DNA of 64,000 nucleotides. It comes from Xenorhabdus yunnanensis. GTDB taxonomy: Bacteria > Pseudomonadota > Gammaproteobacteria > Enterobacterales > Enterobacteriaceae. Under the pieces are notes generated by a model, which ran no database searches, was not told the DNA's origin, and saw nothing but the letters and a program-made list of their open reading frames with translations. The number at the start of each line of letters is the position of its first letter. Position 1 is the stretch's first letter. Below are positions 1-8,540 of this stretch, piece after piece. The position numbers and the translations under genes were made by a program. The DNA is taken from NCBI RefSeq assembly GCF_028598805.1, contig NZ_JAQRFI010000014.1:1-64000 (forward strand), in the 5' to 3' direction.

Positions 1-2
1 GT

Positions 3-337
3 AAAACATTGGGTTATTCAAAATCACCGGAAATGCATGACAAAGTCATCGGGACTTTTATCGAAAGAGAATATTATATTTAAGACCAATCAACATTTTG
101 AATACGTGACCGGCATTTATTCTTTTAAACGACCCAAAAGTTAAATATGTACTTATACCAAAACCTACAATATCATATGAAAACTCGCCCACACCATCAT
201 TAGCCCGTCGATTTGATAACACTCATTTCTTTGCGATCGACAATTTTGCCACCGTAAAAGAAGATCAACTGTACGATCTGTTATTAAATGAGTTTAAAGA
301 CTGGCACGATGCCGCCGCCGCTGAACGAATTCTATAG
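3..337 (+). pseudogene. Decayed 3' end of an unidentified gene
   Basis: Protein-like sequence continues across three reading frames. Frame 3 from base 3 reads GYSKSPEMHDKVIGTFIERE and stops at 81-83. Frame 1 is open to about 144 and includes NQHFEYVTGIYSF. Frame 2 is open from 110 and ends at a TAG at 335-337, with ARRFDNTHFFAIDNFATVKE near its middle. No single frame spans the stretch, so this looks like the end of a gene broken by at least two frameshifts. I do not recognise the family. The real 5' end lies outside the window. Confidence 0.35.
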
Positions 338-365
338 TTATGCAGTATGCAATTTATAACTATGA

Positions 366-386
366 GCGCCCCACAATTAGGGGCGC
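366..386. terminator. GC-rich hairpin after the ABC-F gene
   Basis: Inverted repeat GCGCCCC (366-372) and GGGGCGC (380-386) with a 7-nt loop, six bases beyond the ABC-F stop codon. There is no long T run on either side, so it may be a weak terminator or an mRNA 3'-end stabiliser. Confidence 0.45.
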
Positions 387-391
387 CAGAT

Positions 392-2197
392 TCATCCTAA
401 AATTTCATAGAGTCTCTTAATTTCCTTTCTCCATATCTCCTGATTTTTCAGCTTCTGATGTTTCGGTTTCCGAGCCAAATCCTCTGCCAGATTTTTTTCC
501 AATACTACAATACGTTGAAGAACTTTCTCTTCATCCGCTAAATCCGCTAATATTTCTGATTCATCATGCGTGCTTCCCCGATCTCTAACTACTTCTTTTT
601 GAGAAAAAATCACCTTTTTTTGAGAAGAAATCACTTTTTCATTCAGGAATAGATAATATCCATCGCTGGACGTCACTTCTTCCAACTTGCCATTTTTAAT
701 CAGTAAAAAACGATTAGCGACGTTATCAATAAACGCCCTGTCATGCGAAGTAATTAATATCGTCATTTCGTTATTAATCAATTCACTTTCCAATTCCATT
801 TTGCCAAAAATATCCAAATGGTTAGTAGGCTCATCGAGAATCAAGAAATTATGTTTATTTAACTTCAAGATTAAAAACATTAGTCTGGAGCGCTCACCAC
901 CACTTAATCTCCCCACCAATTTATTAAAATCCGCATATTCAAAACCTGCCGCAATTAATTGTTGCTTACAGGTAATATCGTCGATATTCGGTGTGTTATT
1001 TCTAACCACATCGAAAATAGATTCATTCAGCGGGATTTTCTCCAATTCCTGATCGAGATAGCCCATATTACACTGTGGGGAAAAAGTGATATTTTCGGTA
1101 TCGTAAGCCGAATTTTCCAATTGCTTATTATGCTTACTTCTTGCCTGATTGTAAGCCTCAACAAGGGTATGAATCAGGGTGGACTTCCCCACACCATTGT
1201 CCCCCAATAGAGCAATTCTATCTCCCGGCCGGATATACAATCCATTGGTAGCAAATAAAGAATTAAACTGTCCATTCAGTTGATAGCCAATCCATTTTTC
1301 CTCAATCTGCAACATCTGTTTGGATTTGATCGTGTCAGCATCCAGCGATAGACGATAAGTTTCTCCTTCGGTGGTTCTGGTCTTACTCTGTTCAAGTTTT
1401 TCGACACGCTTCTCCATCGATTTGGCTTTTCTGGCTAACTTTTCGTTATCGTAAAGTTTTGCCCACAGTGCCACACGTTTTGCGCTTTCCTGTATACGTC
1501 GAATATTCTTCTCCTCTGCTTTCAATCGCAGAGCATCAGCTTCATCCTTTTCCTGTAACGCTTCAAATGCCTGACTAAATGGCAGGGAAAACGACGTCAG
1601 TTGTTGGTCACGCAAGAAAATCGTCTGATTGGTAACGTTATCCAGAAAATTTCTGTCATGGGAAACAATGATAAAAGCACTCTTGAGATTATTATTAAAA
1701 AAATCCTCGAAGAATTTCAGAGTATTGGCATCCAAGTGGTTACTCGGTTCATCAAATAAAATAATATCGGGTTCCACAACTGCACTGATGGAAAACATCA
1801 ACTTTGTCTTCTGTCCACCGCTGAGATCAGCGACTTTAGTATCAAAATCAATATCCTGAAAGCCAAAATTATAAAGCATGGATACTGCTTTATAATCACT
1901 ATATTCATCAACTTGTTTCACTTTTTGAGAAATAGACTCAAGCAAGGTCATTTCAAGCAATGCCCCGTCAATAAACTGAGAAACCATTTCCAATCTAAGC
2001 CCATTGGCATACTCAATAAGCCCATCATCCAGTTTTTCAATGCCAGACAATAGCTTAAGTAAGTGAGTTTTTCCTGTGCCGTTATAACCGACCAATGCAA
2101 TTCTGTCGTTTTCTTTAATCGTTATGGAAAGATTGCTAAATAATGGCTTTGAATTAATACCAAAGTTAACCTTATTACAATGAATCAGCGTTGACAT
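392..2197 (-). CDS. ABC-F family ATP-binding protein
   Basis: A cytosolic protein of 601 residues with two ABC nucleotide-binding domains in one chain and no membrane segment, which is the ABC-F layout. Members bind the ribosome and act as translation factors or ribosome-protecting antibiotic-resistance proteins. The first domain has Walker A GYNGTGKT (about residues 37-44), signature LSGGQ and Walker B ILFDEPSNHLD. The second has GDNGVGKST, LSGGERSR and LILDEPTNHLD. A charged linker separates them and the C-terminal tail is lysine/glutamate-rich. The frame is open upstream to 2278, but I place the start at the ATG at 2197, where the typical N-terminus MSTLIHCNKV begins behind GATGGGAA. I cannot tell a housekeeping factor from a self-resistance protein. 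Confidence 0.85.
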   Translation of the reverse strand: MSTLIHCNKVNFGINSKPLFSNLSITIKENDRIALVGYNGTGKTHLLKLLSGIEKLDDGLIEYANGLRLEMVSQFIDGALLEMTLLESISQKVKQVDEYSDYKAVSMLYNFGFQDIDFDTKVADLSGGQKTKLMFSISAVVEPDIILFDEPSNHLDANTLKFFEDFFNNNLKSAFIIVSHDRNFLDNVTNQTIFLRDQQLTSFSLPFSQAFEALQEKDEADALRLKAEEKNIRRIQESAKRVALWAKLYDNEKLARKAKSMEKRVEKLEQSKTRTTEGETYRLSLDADTIKSKQMLQIEEKWIGYQLNGQFNSLFATNGLYIRPGDRIALLGDNGVGKSTLIHTLVEAYNQARSKHNKQLENSAYDTENITFSPQCNMGYLDQELEKIPLNESIFDVVRNNTPNIDDITCKQQLIAAGFEYADFNKLVGRLSGGERSRLMFLILKLNKHNFLILDEPTNHLDIFGKMELESELINNEMTILITSHDRAFIDNVANRFLLIKNGKLEEVTSSDGYYLFLNEKVISSQKKVIFSQKEVVRDRGSTHDESEILADLADEEKVLQRIVVLEKNLAEDLARKPKHQKLKNQEIWRKEIKRLYEILG

Positions 2198-2591
2198 TGT
2201 TATGTTCCCATCATAAAAAAACTTTGTTAATCTCAGATTGATGATTATTTTGCAAACAAAACTTATATATGCAAACAAAACTTATATATTCAAAGAAAAA
2301 TCAGGTCAAGCCATTGTCATAATAAATGAAGGCATAACGACTAAATTTTATGTATCTTAATGTTATTATTTAATCCTTTTATGGATAAATCATTTTTAAT
2401 GATGACAGGAATGATAATTATGTGAATCCGTGATTAACGTAATAATTACAAAAAGGTACTTTTCAATATAGAAAAGCACCTTTCTCTATAAGAATCAGAT
2501 CTTGATTTAATCCCAATAAATATTGAGAGCTGCATCAAAGAGAAAGAGTATCCCTAAACACATCAAGAAATATACGCCTTAAATTCGTTGT
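2198..2591. other. Intergenic region with hairpin at 2452-2483
   Basis: AT-rich region between two leftward genes. It must carry the ABC-F promoter. An inverted repeat (AAAGGTACTTTTC around 2452-2464, GAAAAGCACCTTT around 2471-2483) reads on the minus strand as a stem followed by TTTT and could terminate the ail-like transcript. A short direct repeat, ATATATGCAAACAAAACTTA, overlaps the region near 2250-2290. I see no other gene here. Confidence 0.4.
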
Positions 2592-3173
2592 TTAGAAACG
2601 ATATCCCACACCGATATTAAATCCATTGATATTAAGTCGATCTTCACGACCTTTTAATGATGAACCTTCATAGCCAGCATAAAGGCTGAGATTTGGAATG
2701 GGATTGACGTCCACTCCAGCACCATAGGCGAAATCGGTCGATTTATTATCCAGCTTTACAGAATGAGAAATTATTTCCCCATTTCTTCCACGCTCAGTTC
2801 CGCTCTCGGAAACATCGACTTTTGAATGGGCAAAACCCAACAATCCATAAACACTTATATAATCATTAATTCGGTAAGCAGGGCCAGCCATCAACGAATA
2901 ATATTTTAGATCAGCATTGGCTTTCCAAGGCCCGTGCTCATTATGGCCACTACCACTTTCATTATCTTTCATATAAGTAAATGAGCCAATAATACTCACA
3001 GGAGAATCCCATTCATAACGGTAGTGAAGATTCACACCGCGAATATTTTTAATATCTTGGATTTTACTTTGAGCGTAACCCACTGCGACAGTCTGTGAAT
3101 CAGCATAAACGACTGAGCCACACATAAAACCGGATACGACTAAAGTTGCAAGGAGCGTTTTTTTCATCACCAT
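2592..3173 (-). CDS. Ail/Lom/OmpX-family outer membrane protein
   Basis: 193 residues. An N-terminal signal peptide (MKKTLLATLVVSGF...VVYA, cut before DSQT) is followed by a small eight-stranded barrel: alternating hydrophobic strands such as VAVGYAQSKI, VSIIGSFTYM and YYSLMAGPAYRIN, ending in the aromatic terminus NIGVGYRF expected for assembly by the Bam machinery. Ail/PagC/OmpX proteins sit in the outer membrane, and several mediate adhesion or serum resistance. The start could be the first ATG (3173, GGT spaced 8-9) or the ATG at 3167. The gene stands alone, with long intergenic regions on both sides. Confidence 0.85.
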   Translation of the reverse strand: MVMKKTLLATLVVSGFMCGSVVYADSQTVAVGYAQSKIQDIKNIRGVNLHYRYEWDSPVSIIGSFTYMKDNESGSGHNEHGPWKANADLKYYSLMAGPAYRINDYISVYGLLGFAHSKVDVSESGTERGRNGEIISHSVKLDNKSTDFAYGAGVDVNPIPNLSLYAGYEGSSLKGREDRLNINGFNIGVGYRF

Positions 3174-3628
3174 TAATGATTACCTTTCATGTTTACTAAA
3201 CGTTTTAACCGTTTAAAGTATAGATAGTTTCTGTAAGGCGATCGGGTAAAATGCAACAAATGTGAGTAAGGTTGAATTATTAACATTGTGATATCAATAT
3301 AATTTATAGAGATACTTCATCAAGAAAACCAAATACCTCCCTTTTAACCCCAGTATCAATTTGATATCTATTGATATTTATTTTTGATATTGATTCACCA
3401 CAATATCATTTTGTAAATTGGCTATAATTTTTTCTTTAATTTTATTAGTCAACAATAAGGCATAGAATGATAATTGAATTTATATTTCAGGATAAAATAA
3501 TCTCTCATAAGATATATCTCGCCAGCTAATACAGGAACCGCAACCAACATCCAACAAAAAACGCGCCACTATTCTTGATTATCAGTCTCAAACGCCAGTA
3601 CCACTTCACTTAACTAAAGGAAATGAGA
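3174..3628. other. Divergent intergenic region (ail-like / metY)
   Basis: About 450 bases between divergent genes, so it should carry both promoters. The segment 3290-3420 is rich in GATATC/GATATT repeats, which may reflect curvature or regulator binding. GTTTA-like hexamers sit 11 bp apart near 3190-3206, loosely like a PhoP box, but the match is poor. No ORF of note. Confidence 0.4.
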
Positions 3629-4903
3629 ATGAAATTAGAAACACTATCCATTCATGCCGGTTACTCATCAGATCCAACAACCAAAGCTGTTGCTGTCCCC
3701 ATTTATCAGACTACTTCCTATTCTTTCGATGACTCTCAGCATGGTGCAGATCTTTTTGACTTAAAAGTCGAAGGCAATATTTACTCCCGCATAATGAATC
3801 CAACAAACGATGTATTGGAAAAACGTGTTGCCGCTTTAGAAGGTGGCATTGGTGCACTTGCAGTTGCTTCTGGGATGTCAGCTATCACCTACGCTATTCA
3901 AGCCATTGCAAGGGTTGGGGATAACATTATTTCGGTGGCGAAACTCTATGGTGGTACTTATAACTTAATGGCACACACTTTCCCAAGTATTGGGATTGAG
4001 ACCCGTTTCGTGGCTCATGACGATATTGGTGCCATTGAAGAGATGATTGATAAGAAAACCAAAGCAATATTCTGTGAATCCATAACCAACCCAAGCGGGA
4101 ATATCATTGATATCCAAGCACTGGCAGATATTGCCCACTGGCACGGAATTCCCCTGATTGTCGATAATACCGTCGCCACTCCTTATCTATGCCGTCCGTT
4201 CGAGCATGGTGCGGACATTATCATCCACTCCCTGACCAAATATATCGGAGGCCACGGTACTTCGATTGGTGGAATCATTGTTGATTCAGGAAAATTCCCA
4301 TGGGAAAAACATCAAGATCGTTTTGCCATCCTAAGCACACCGGATGCCTCATACCACGGAATAACTTATACCGAACATTTTGGTGCCGCAGCCTTTATCG
4401 CCCGCTGCCGTGTTGGGCCACTGCGCAGCACTGGTGCAGCACTTTCACCATTTAATGCTTTTCTCATCCTACAAGGTCTTGAAACATTGGCACTTCGCAT
4501 GGAGCGTCATACTGAAAATGCCTTGAAAATCGCCCAATATCTGGAAAAACACTCTCAGGTGTCATGGGTTAAATATGCGGGGTTGCCTGCACATCCAGAG
4601 CATGATTTGGCTGTACGTTATATGGAGGGAAAACCGGCTTCAATTCTTTCTTTCGGCATTAAAGGAGGAGAAGAAGCGGGCATCCGTTTTATTGATGCCC
4701 TGCAACTGATTGTGCGTCTGGTAAATATCGGCGATGCCAAATCATTGGCTTGTCATCCAGCATCAACAACACATCGCCAATTAAATAATGAAGAACTGGC
4801 AAAAGCAGGTGTATCACGGGATCTGATTCGCCTATCTATTGGAATCGAACACAGCGACGATATTATTGCGGATCTTTCACAAGCCTTGGATGCGGCAAAA
4901 TAA
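3629..4903 (+). CDS. metY: O-acetylhomoserine aminocarboxypropyltransferase (sulfhydrylase)
   Basis: A PLP-dependent Cys/Met-metabolism enzyme of the cystathionine gamma-synthase fold, 424 residues. MetY makes homocysteine from O-acetylhomoserine and sulfide in the cytosol. Family landmarks are the N-terminal ETLSIHAGY, the substrate-loop sequence YSRIMNPTND, the phosphate-binding SGMSAI, the cofactor aspartate in IVDNTVATPYLCRP, the PLP-lysine motif HSLTKYIGGHG and the C-terminal SIGIEHSDDIIADL. I prefer the ATG at 3629 because AAGGAA lies 7 nt upstream; the in-frame ATG at 3623 is almost on top of that site. A hairpin follows the stop. The gene is unlinked to other methionine genes. Confidence 0.9.
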   Translation: MKLETLSIHAGYSSDPTTKAVAVPIYQTTSYSFDDSQHGADLFDLKVEGNIYSRIMNPTNDVLEKRVAALEGGIGALAVASGMSAITYAIQAIARVGDNIISVAKLYGGTYNLMAHTFPSIGIETRFVAHDDIGAIEEMIDKKTKAIFCESITNPSGNIIDIQALADIAHWHGIPLIVDNTVATPYLCRPFEHGADIIIHSLTKYIGGHGTSIGGIIVDSGKFPWEKHQDRFAILSTPDASYHGITYTEHFGAAAFIARCRVGPLRSTGAALSPFNAFLILQGLETLALRMERHTENALKIAQYLEKHSQVSWVKYAGLPAHPEHDLAVRYMEGKPASILSFGIKGGEEAGIRFIDALQLIVRLVNIGDAKSLACHPASTTHRQLNNEELAKAGVSRDLIRLSIGIEHSDDIIADLSQALDAAK

Positions 4904-4906
4904 TTG

Positions 4907-5062
4907 TTAGTATTGCTTTACCAATAAAGATATCCAACAAGAATACGAATCAGGGCTGGTTAAAACCAGCCCTTCACTATGATGTTGATAAAAAGCTTCT
5001 CTGACTTTCTGCGGTTTATGCTTGATAGTATAAATATTGGTATCAAACATATATTTAATCAT
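4907..5062 (-). pseudogene. Truncated VapC toxin fragment
   Basis: The minus-strand ATG at 5060-5062 overlaps the vapB stop (TGATG) and opens a 51-codon frame. The first 28 residues look like a VapC N-terminus: IKYMFDTNIYTIKHKPQKV and REAFYQHH, including the first PIN-domain aspartate (DTN). After residue 28 the frame runs into the metY-side hairpin and ends at 4907. The rest of the PIN domain, about 100 residues with the other acidic metal ligands, is missing. The toxin is therefore dead and only its translationally coupled start remains. Confidence 0.75.
4953..4972 (+). terminator. Hairpin downstream of metY
   Basis: Perfect inverted repeat GGGCTGGT (4953-4960) / ACCAGCCC (4965-4972) with a TAAA loop, 50 bases after metY. 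There is no clear T tract, so termination may be weak. It lies where the opposing vapC fragment loses its family sequence. Confidence 0.5.
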
Positions 5063-5292
5063 CAGAATTCTTCCCTGAGCTGTTCACTTGGCTGCTGCCT
5101 GTCTGTCATAAAATCAGGAGTAACATTTTCGCCATCAAACCAGCTATCCCATCCTTCTCCTGCCGGAGTTATGATACGGGTTCGGTCAATAGCAATAATA
5201 TCAACGTGTTTTACACCTTCCGGTAAAGCAACAGCTTTGGGCAAACGTACAGCCTGACTTCGATTACTTTTAAAGACCGTTATTTTTTCCAT
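5062..5292 (-). CDS. vapB: VapB-type antitoxin (AbrB/MazE-like)
   Basis: 76 residues from the likely start MEKITVFKSNRSQAVRLPK; an in-frame ATG four codons earlier at 5304 is possible. The N-terminal half is a swapped-hairpin AbrB DNA-binding domain with the typical NRSQAVRLP core. The C-terminal tail (WDSWFDGENVTPDFM) is the toxin-binding arm of enterobacterial VapB proteins. Normally VapB neutralises VapC and represses the operon. Here its partner is only a fragment, so it is an orphan antitoxin that could bind another VapC in trans or simply be decaying. Confidence 0.8.
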   Translation of the reverse strand: MEKITVFKSNRSQAVRLPKAVALPEGVKHVDIIAIDRTRIITPAGEGWDSWFDGENVTPDFMTDRQQPSEQLREEF

Positions 5293-5447
5293 ACTGACCT
5301 CCAAAATAAAGTCTTCTGATTAAGTTCATTGAAAAGCATAGCGCTTTCATAGGATATGTTAACGGGATATACATTACTTGATTTGTCTTAATTTCACGCA
5401 AAAACGAGCAGTATTAAACCACCCGTTCTACAAATTATTCCTTTAAA

Positions 5448-6725
5448 CTATCCCTTTTTCCTGATAATCCGACGACGTTTATTAAACAGATCCGGCAATA
5501 TCGTTTGTGAAACGCACTGCCACTCAAGTTTATCGATATCAACACCCTGTTTGGCAAAATAGTCTGACAGCGCTGATTGGCATTGCTGGAGAATCTCAAT
5601 GGCACAATCACCTTCTAATTTCAGCAATAACTCAGTTTGCGTAAGTCGATAATCACTCGTCAGCGGCAGGGTATTGGCAATGATCCGTGAACAAGGATCG
5701 GCGAAAATACTTACTGTTTCTCCATCTAGCGCAGGTAAAATTAACTGGTCATCACTACGCCCTTCAACGCGCTCTATCGCCAATGCTGGATTGCCACAAG
5801 CACACAGGGTTTTCTTCATCACCAAAATATCATCAAGCTGATAACGCACAATTGGCTGAGATTCCCGTGTAAAATCAGTAATGATCGGGTTAAAACGGGA
5901 TTCATCAATCCATTTTGGCTCTATATGGAGAAATTCTTCATTAAGGTGCAGGGTTCCATGCGGACAAGTACATGCCAAGAAACCTTCTGTTGCCTGATAA
6001 ATTTCTCCCACTTCCCTGAATACATTTTCCAACAGTTGACGATCCTGCGGCTCCAGCACTTCTGCCACTGAGATCACTTTCGCTGGTGACAAGGACACTT
6101 CACCTTGTTGAATTTTCAAGGCGAGCGCCCGCAATACTTGAGCAGGAGCGACGATAATCGTTGGTTTATACTCTGCCAACGCTTGCACCTGCTGGTTAAA
6201 GTCAGCGAACAAATCAAAAAAACGGAAGGATATCCAGCGATTCTGAACGCTGTCGTAGAGATTGTTTCCTGCCCGTAAAAACAGCGCGACCCGCTCACCG
6301 TGAAATAAGCCATTCGGCAGCATTTTGGCGAGCATAGTTCCAGCCCAGATATCCCGCTCTTTAGGGCTGATAACGAAAATCCCCCGCTGCCCTGATGTGC
6401 CCGATGACATTCCAACGCTGAATTTACCGACCGTTGGTTTGAAATTGCGTGACTGTTCGCTCAATCGCGCACACTCCAAGAGCGCATCACGCTTGAGACC
6501 TGCCGTATTCATTCGGTCGAAATTTTCCATCATGATGGCTTTATTCATGAGCGGATATTCCGCCAACGGTAAATCACCGTATGAGGCAAAATAAGGGCTT
6601 TTCGCCAGCACCCTGAGCCTGAATTTCGCTAGCTCTCTCGATTGATGTTGTTCAAGCTGCTGTCGGTTGGAAAATTTCCACTGTTTTTTGGCTCGCCAAT
6701 AGTACCAAAGCGTTTTAAGTATCAT
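5448..6725 (-). CDS. F390 synthetase-related adenylate-forming enzyme
   Basis: 425 residues, related to phenylacetate-CoA ligase and coenzyme F390 synthetase. The adenylation P-loop is SSGTSGQRG, and a cysteine/histidine-rich part (ACTCPHG, then CACGNPALAIERVEGRSDD) resembles the structural-metal region of this family. Such enzymes activate a carboxylate as an acyl-adenylate. I start at the ATG at 6725 because it overlaps the stop of the metallo-hydrolase gene as ATGA, behind GGGAG; the frame is open to 6746. It is the last gene of a four-gene operon whose order recalls OleA/OleD plus a ligase, so it may activate a fatty beta-hydroxy acid. The substrate is unknown. Confidence 0.75.
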   Translation of the reverse strand: MILKTLWYYWRAKKQWKFSNRQQLEQHQSRELAKFRLRVLAKSPYFASYGDLPLAEYPLMNKAIMMENFDRMNTAGLKRDALLECARLSEQSRNFKPTVGKFSVGMSSGTSGQRGIFVISPKERDIWAGTMLAKMLPNGLFHGERVALFLRAGNNLYDSVQNRWISFRFFDLFADFNQQVQALAEYKPTIIVAPAQVLRALALKIQQGEVSLSPAKVISVAEVLEPQDRQLLENVFREVGEIYQATEGFLACTCPHGTLHLNEEFLHIEPKWIDESRFNPIITDFTRESQPIVRYQLDDILVMKKTLCACGNPALAIERVEGRSDDQLILPALDGETVSIFADPCSRIIANTLPLTSDYRLTQTELLLKLEGDCAIEILQQCQSALSDYFAKQGVDIDKLEWQCVSQTILPDLFNKRRRIIRKKG

Positions 6726-7528
6726 TCCAAATCTCCCTCGTGACATAGCTGGATAGGAATCTGCTTTTGGTCAATTTGGTGCAATTTATTCAATGTTTCG
6801 TAATAGGCGCGGCTGTCATCCATAATGATATTCGCCAACTTTGCAGGCCCACGCAGTTCACGGTAGTTACTTGGTGACCAAGCCGCATCTCCTGCCAGCA
6901 ATACCCAACCCTGTTCAGTCAATATACAAAGGCCGAGGTGTCCCGCCGCATGACCGGGCAGTGGAACAATAAACATCTGTTTCTGGCTCTCTGGCACAGC
7001 ATAACCTTCACCCAATACCGCCAATTCTTCTGGCAGCGGACTGGTTTCAAATCCTTCATAAAAACAGGCTCTGGATTCAAAATCTTCTGGGATCAATCCC
7101 CGTACAAATGCTTTTCTCAGTGCAGCGATACCACGTAAGTTGCGGGTTTGCTGCCAGCCTTCCCCCGAACAGATGAATTTGGCCTGCGGGAAATCCCGCA
7201 AGCCAGCAATATGATCACCATGAAAGTGAGAAATGATAATGCCATTAATATCACGCGCTTGAATGCCTTCTTCTTTCAGCTGCATCACCAATGAATCTTT
7301 GGTGTCAAAGTAGACTGGCGTGACTGTGCGATATAACCGAATAACCCCACTGCGGGTATGATCGTAAAAATGGCTGGCATATCCGGTATCGAGTAGCCAG
7401 CGCTTGTCATTGCACTCCAGCAACCATGCGCGGGCCGGAAATTTACATATGCGAAGACTGGCGCCTTTCAGTGCCATGCAGCCGGGATGAGTGCAGTATC
7501 CTACTTCAAAAACACGCATCTTAACCAT
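6722..7528 (-). CDS. Metallo-beta-lactamase-fold hydrolase
   Basis: 268 residues with the metal-binding motif ISHFHGDHIAG (H101, H103, D105, H106). Further ligands are in LPGHAAGHLG and LLAGDAAW, and a C-terminal histidine in LCHEGD. This is the signature of glyoxalase II/lactonase-type enzymes that use two metal ions to hydrolyse esters, thioesters or lactones. It overlaps the epimerase gene by 8 nt and the adenylate-forming gene by 4 nt, so the three should be translated together. In the operon it could release a thioester or open a lactone; that is inference. No signal peptide, so cytosolic. Confidence 0.8.
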   Translation of the reverse strand: MVKMRVFEVGYCTHPGCMALKGASLRICKFPARAWLLECNDKRWLLDTGYASHFYDHTRSGVIRLYRTVTPVYFDTKDSLVMQLKEEGIQARDINGIIISHFHGDHIAGLRDFPQAKFICSGEGWQQTRNLRGIAALRKAFVRGLIPEDFESRACFYEGFETSPLPEELAVLGEGYAVPESQKQMFIVPLPGHAAGHLGLCILTEQGWVLLAGDAAWSPSNYRELRGPAKLANIIMDDSRAYYETLNKLHQIDQKQIPIQLCHEGDLE

Positions 7529-8540
7529 GTGAACCCGCCTGCTGATCTATCTGTTTTAACCAATTGGCTGTTAAATGAATGCCTTCTTCCATGGTATAAA
7601 TCGGCGAATAGCCCAGCTCTTCCCGTGCCTTTGAGTTATCCAGTGTCATGGAATAATAAGCCGCCCCAATACCGTAACGAGTCAGCAACGGCTCTTTTCG
7701 GGTGAGCATAGCCATTCCTTCCAATACTGCCGCAACTCCATACAGAAATGGATAAGGCAATGATTTGATCCGATAACCAAACTGCATCTCGTCAAATAAC
7801 TGTCCTAAGGTCTTCGCCAATGGTTGTGGCTGCTGATTGGTAATATTATATATCGCTCCGCTTTGTAAACCTTCGCGTTGGGTCGCCAATGACATGGCAT
7901 GGACAACATTCATTACATAAGTGAGATCCAAGGTATTCTTCCCACCCGCAGGCAAGGCCATAACGCCTTTACTGGATTTAACCTGAGCCAGCAGGCGCGG
8001 CAACAACACTCGGTCATGTGGGCCAAATAACCCACGGGGACGCAAAATAATATAAGTTGTGTCTGGATAGCGGCGAATCAGTTTGAGTATGCACTCTTCC
8101 GCCAGGAACTTCGTTCGGGCGTAATCATTGGCGAAACGCTGGCTACGCTGATTTTCGGTAATATGCTGTTGGTGTGAAAAATTAAAATATACGGCTGGCG
8201 TAGAAATATGGATAAATCGCTGGATACCACATATTCCTGCTGCCTGCACCAACATATATGTCGCAGTCAAATTGATACGTTCAAACTCATCAGGATCACC
8301 CCAGGGAGAAGATTTGGCGGCACAATGCCAGACTGCATCACAATCTGACATCAGCTCGATTGCTTCATCCACTGTTAGCGTCGCCAGTTCAGCGCGGCGG
8401 AATTTGGCTCCCAATTGAGTTAACAACTCCCCCGCCTGCGGATCACGTCCGGTTGCTACCACCGTCTCCCCACGCGATAACAGGTAATCAACGGCATTAC
8501 GACCTAAACCACTTGTTGCCCCAGTTACAAGAATTTTCAT
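7521..8540 (-). CDS. NAD-dependent epimerase/dehydratase (3-beta-HSD/OleD-like)
   Basis: 339 residues of the extended short-chain dehydrogenase family. The nucleotide-binding motif TGATSGLG is at residues 6-13 and the catalytic YARTK at Y140/K144, with S113 upstream. The 3-beta-HSD-like substrate part contains ILRPRGLFGPHDRVLLPRLL. The OleD branch of this family reduces a beta-keto acid made by a thiolase-like OleA to a beta-hydroxy acid, and an OleA-like ketosynthase is encoded immediately upstream with a 4-nt ATGA overlap. I assign the dehydrogenase fold firmly and the OleD-like role only by context. Confidence 0.75.
   Translation of the reverse strand: MKILVTGATSGLGRNAVDYLLSRGETVVATGRDPQAGELLTQLGAKFRRAELATLTVDEAIELMSDCDAVWHCAAKSSPWGDPDEFERINLTATYMLVQAAGICGIQRFIHISTPAVYFNFSHQQHITENQRSQRFANDYARTKFLAEECILKLIRRYPDTTYIILRPRGLFGPHDRVLLPRLLAQVKSSKGVMALPAGGKNTLDLTYVMNVVHAMSLATQREGLQSGAIYNITNQQPQPLAKTLGQLFDEMQFGYRIKSLPYPFLYGVAAVLEGMAMLTRKEPLLTRYGIGAAYYSMTLDNSKAREELGYSPIYTMEEGIHLTANWLKQIDQQAGSHG

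Noticed and set aside
3185-3215. PhoP-box-like GTTTA repeats upstream of the Ail-like gene
   Set aside because: Spacing is roughly right for two hexamers, but the matches are poor and the region is AT-rich enough to give this by chance.
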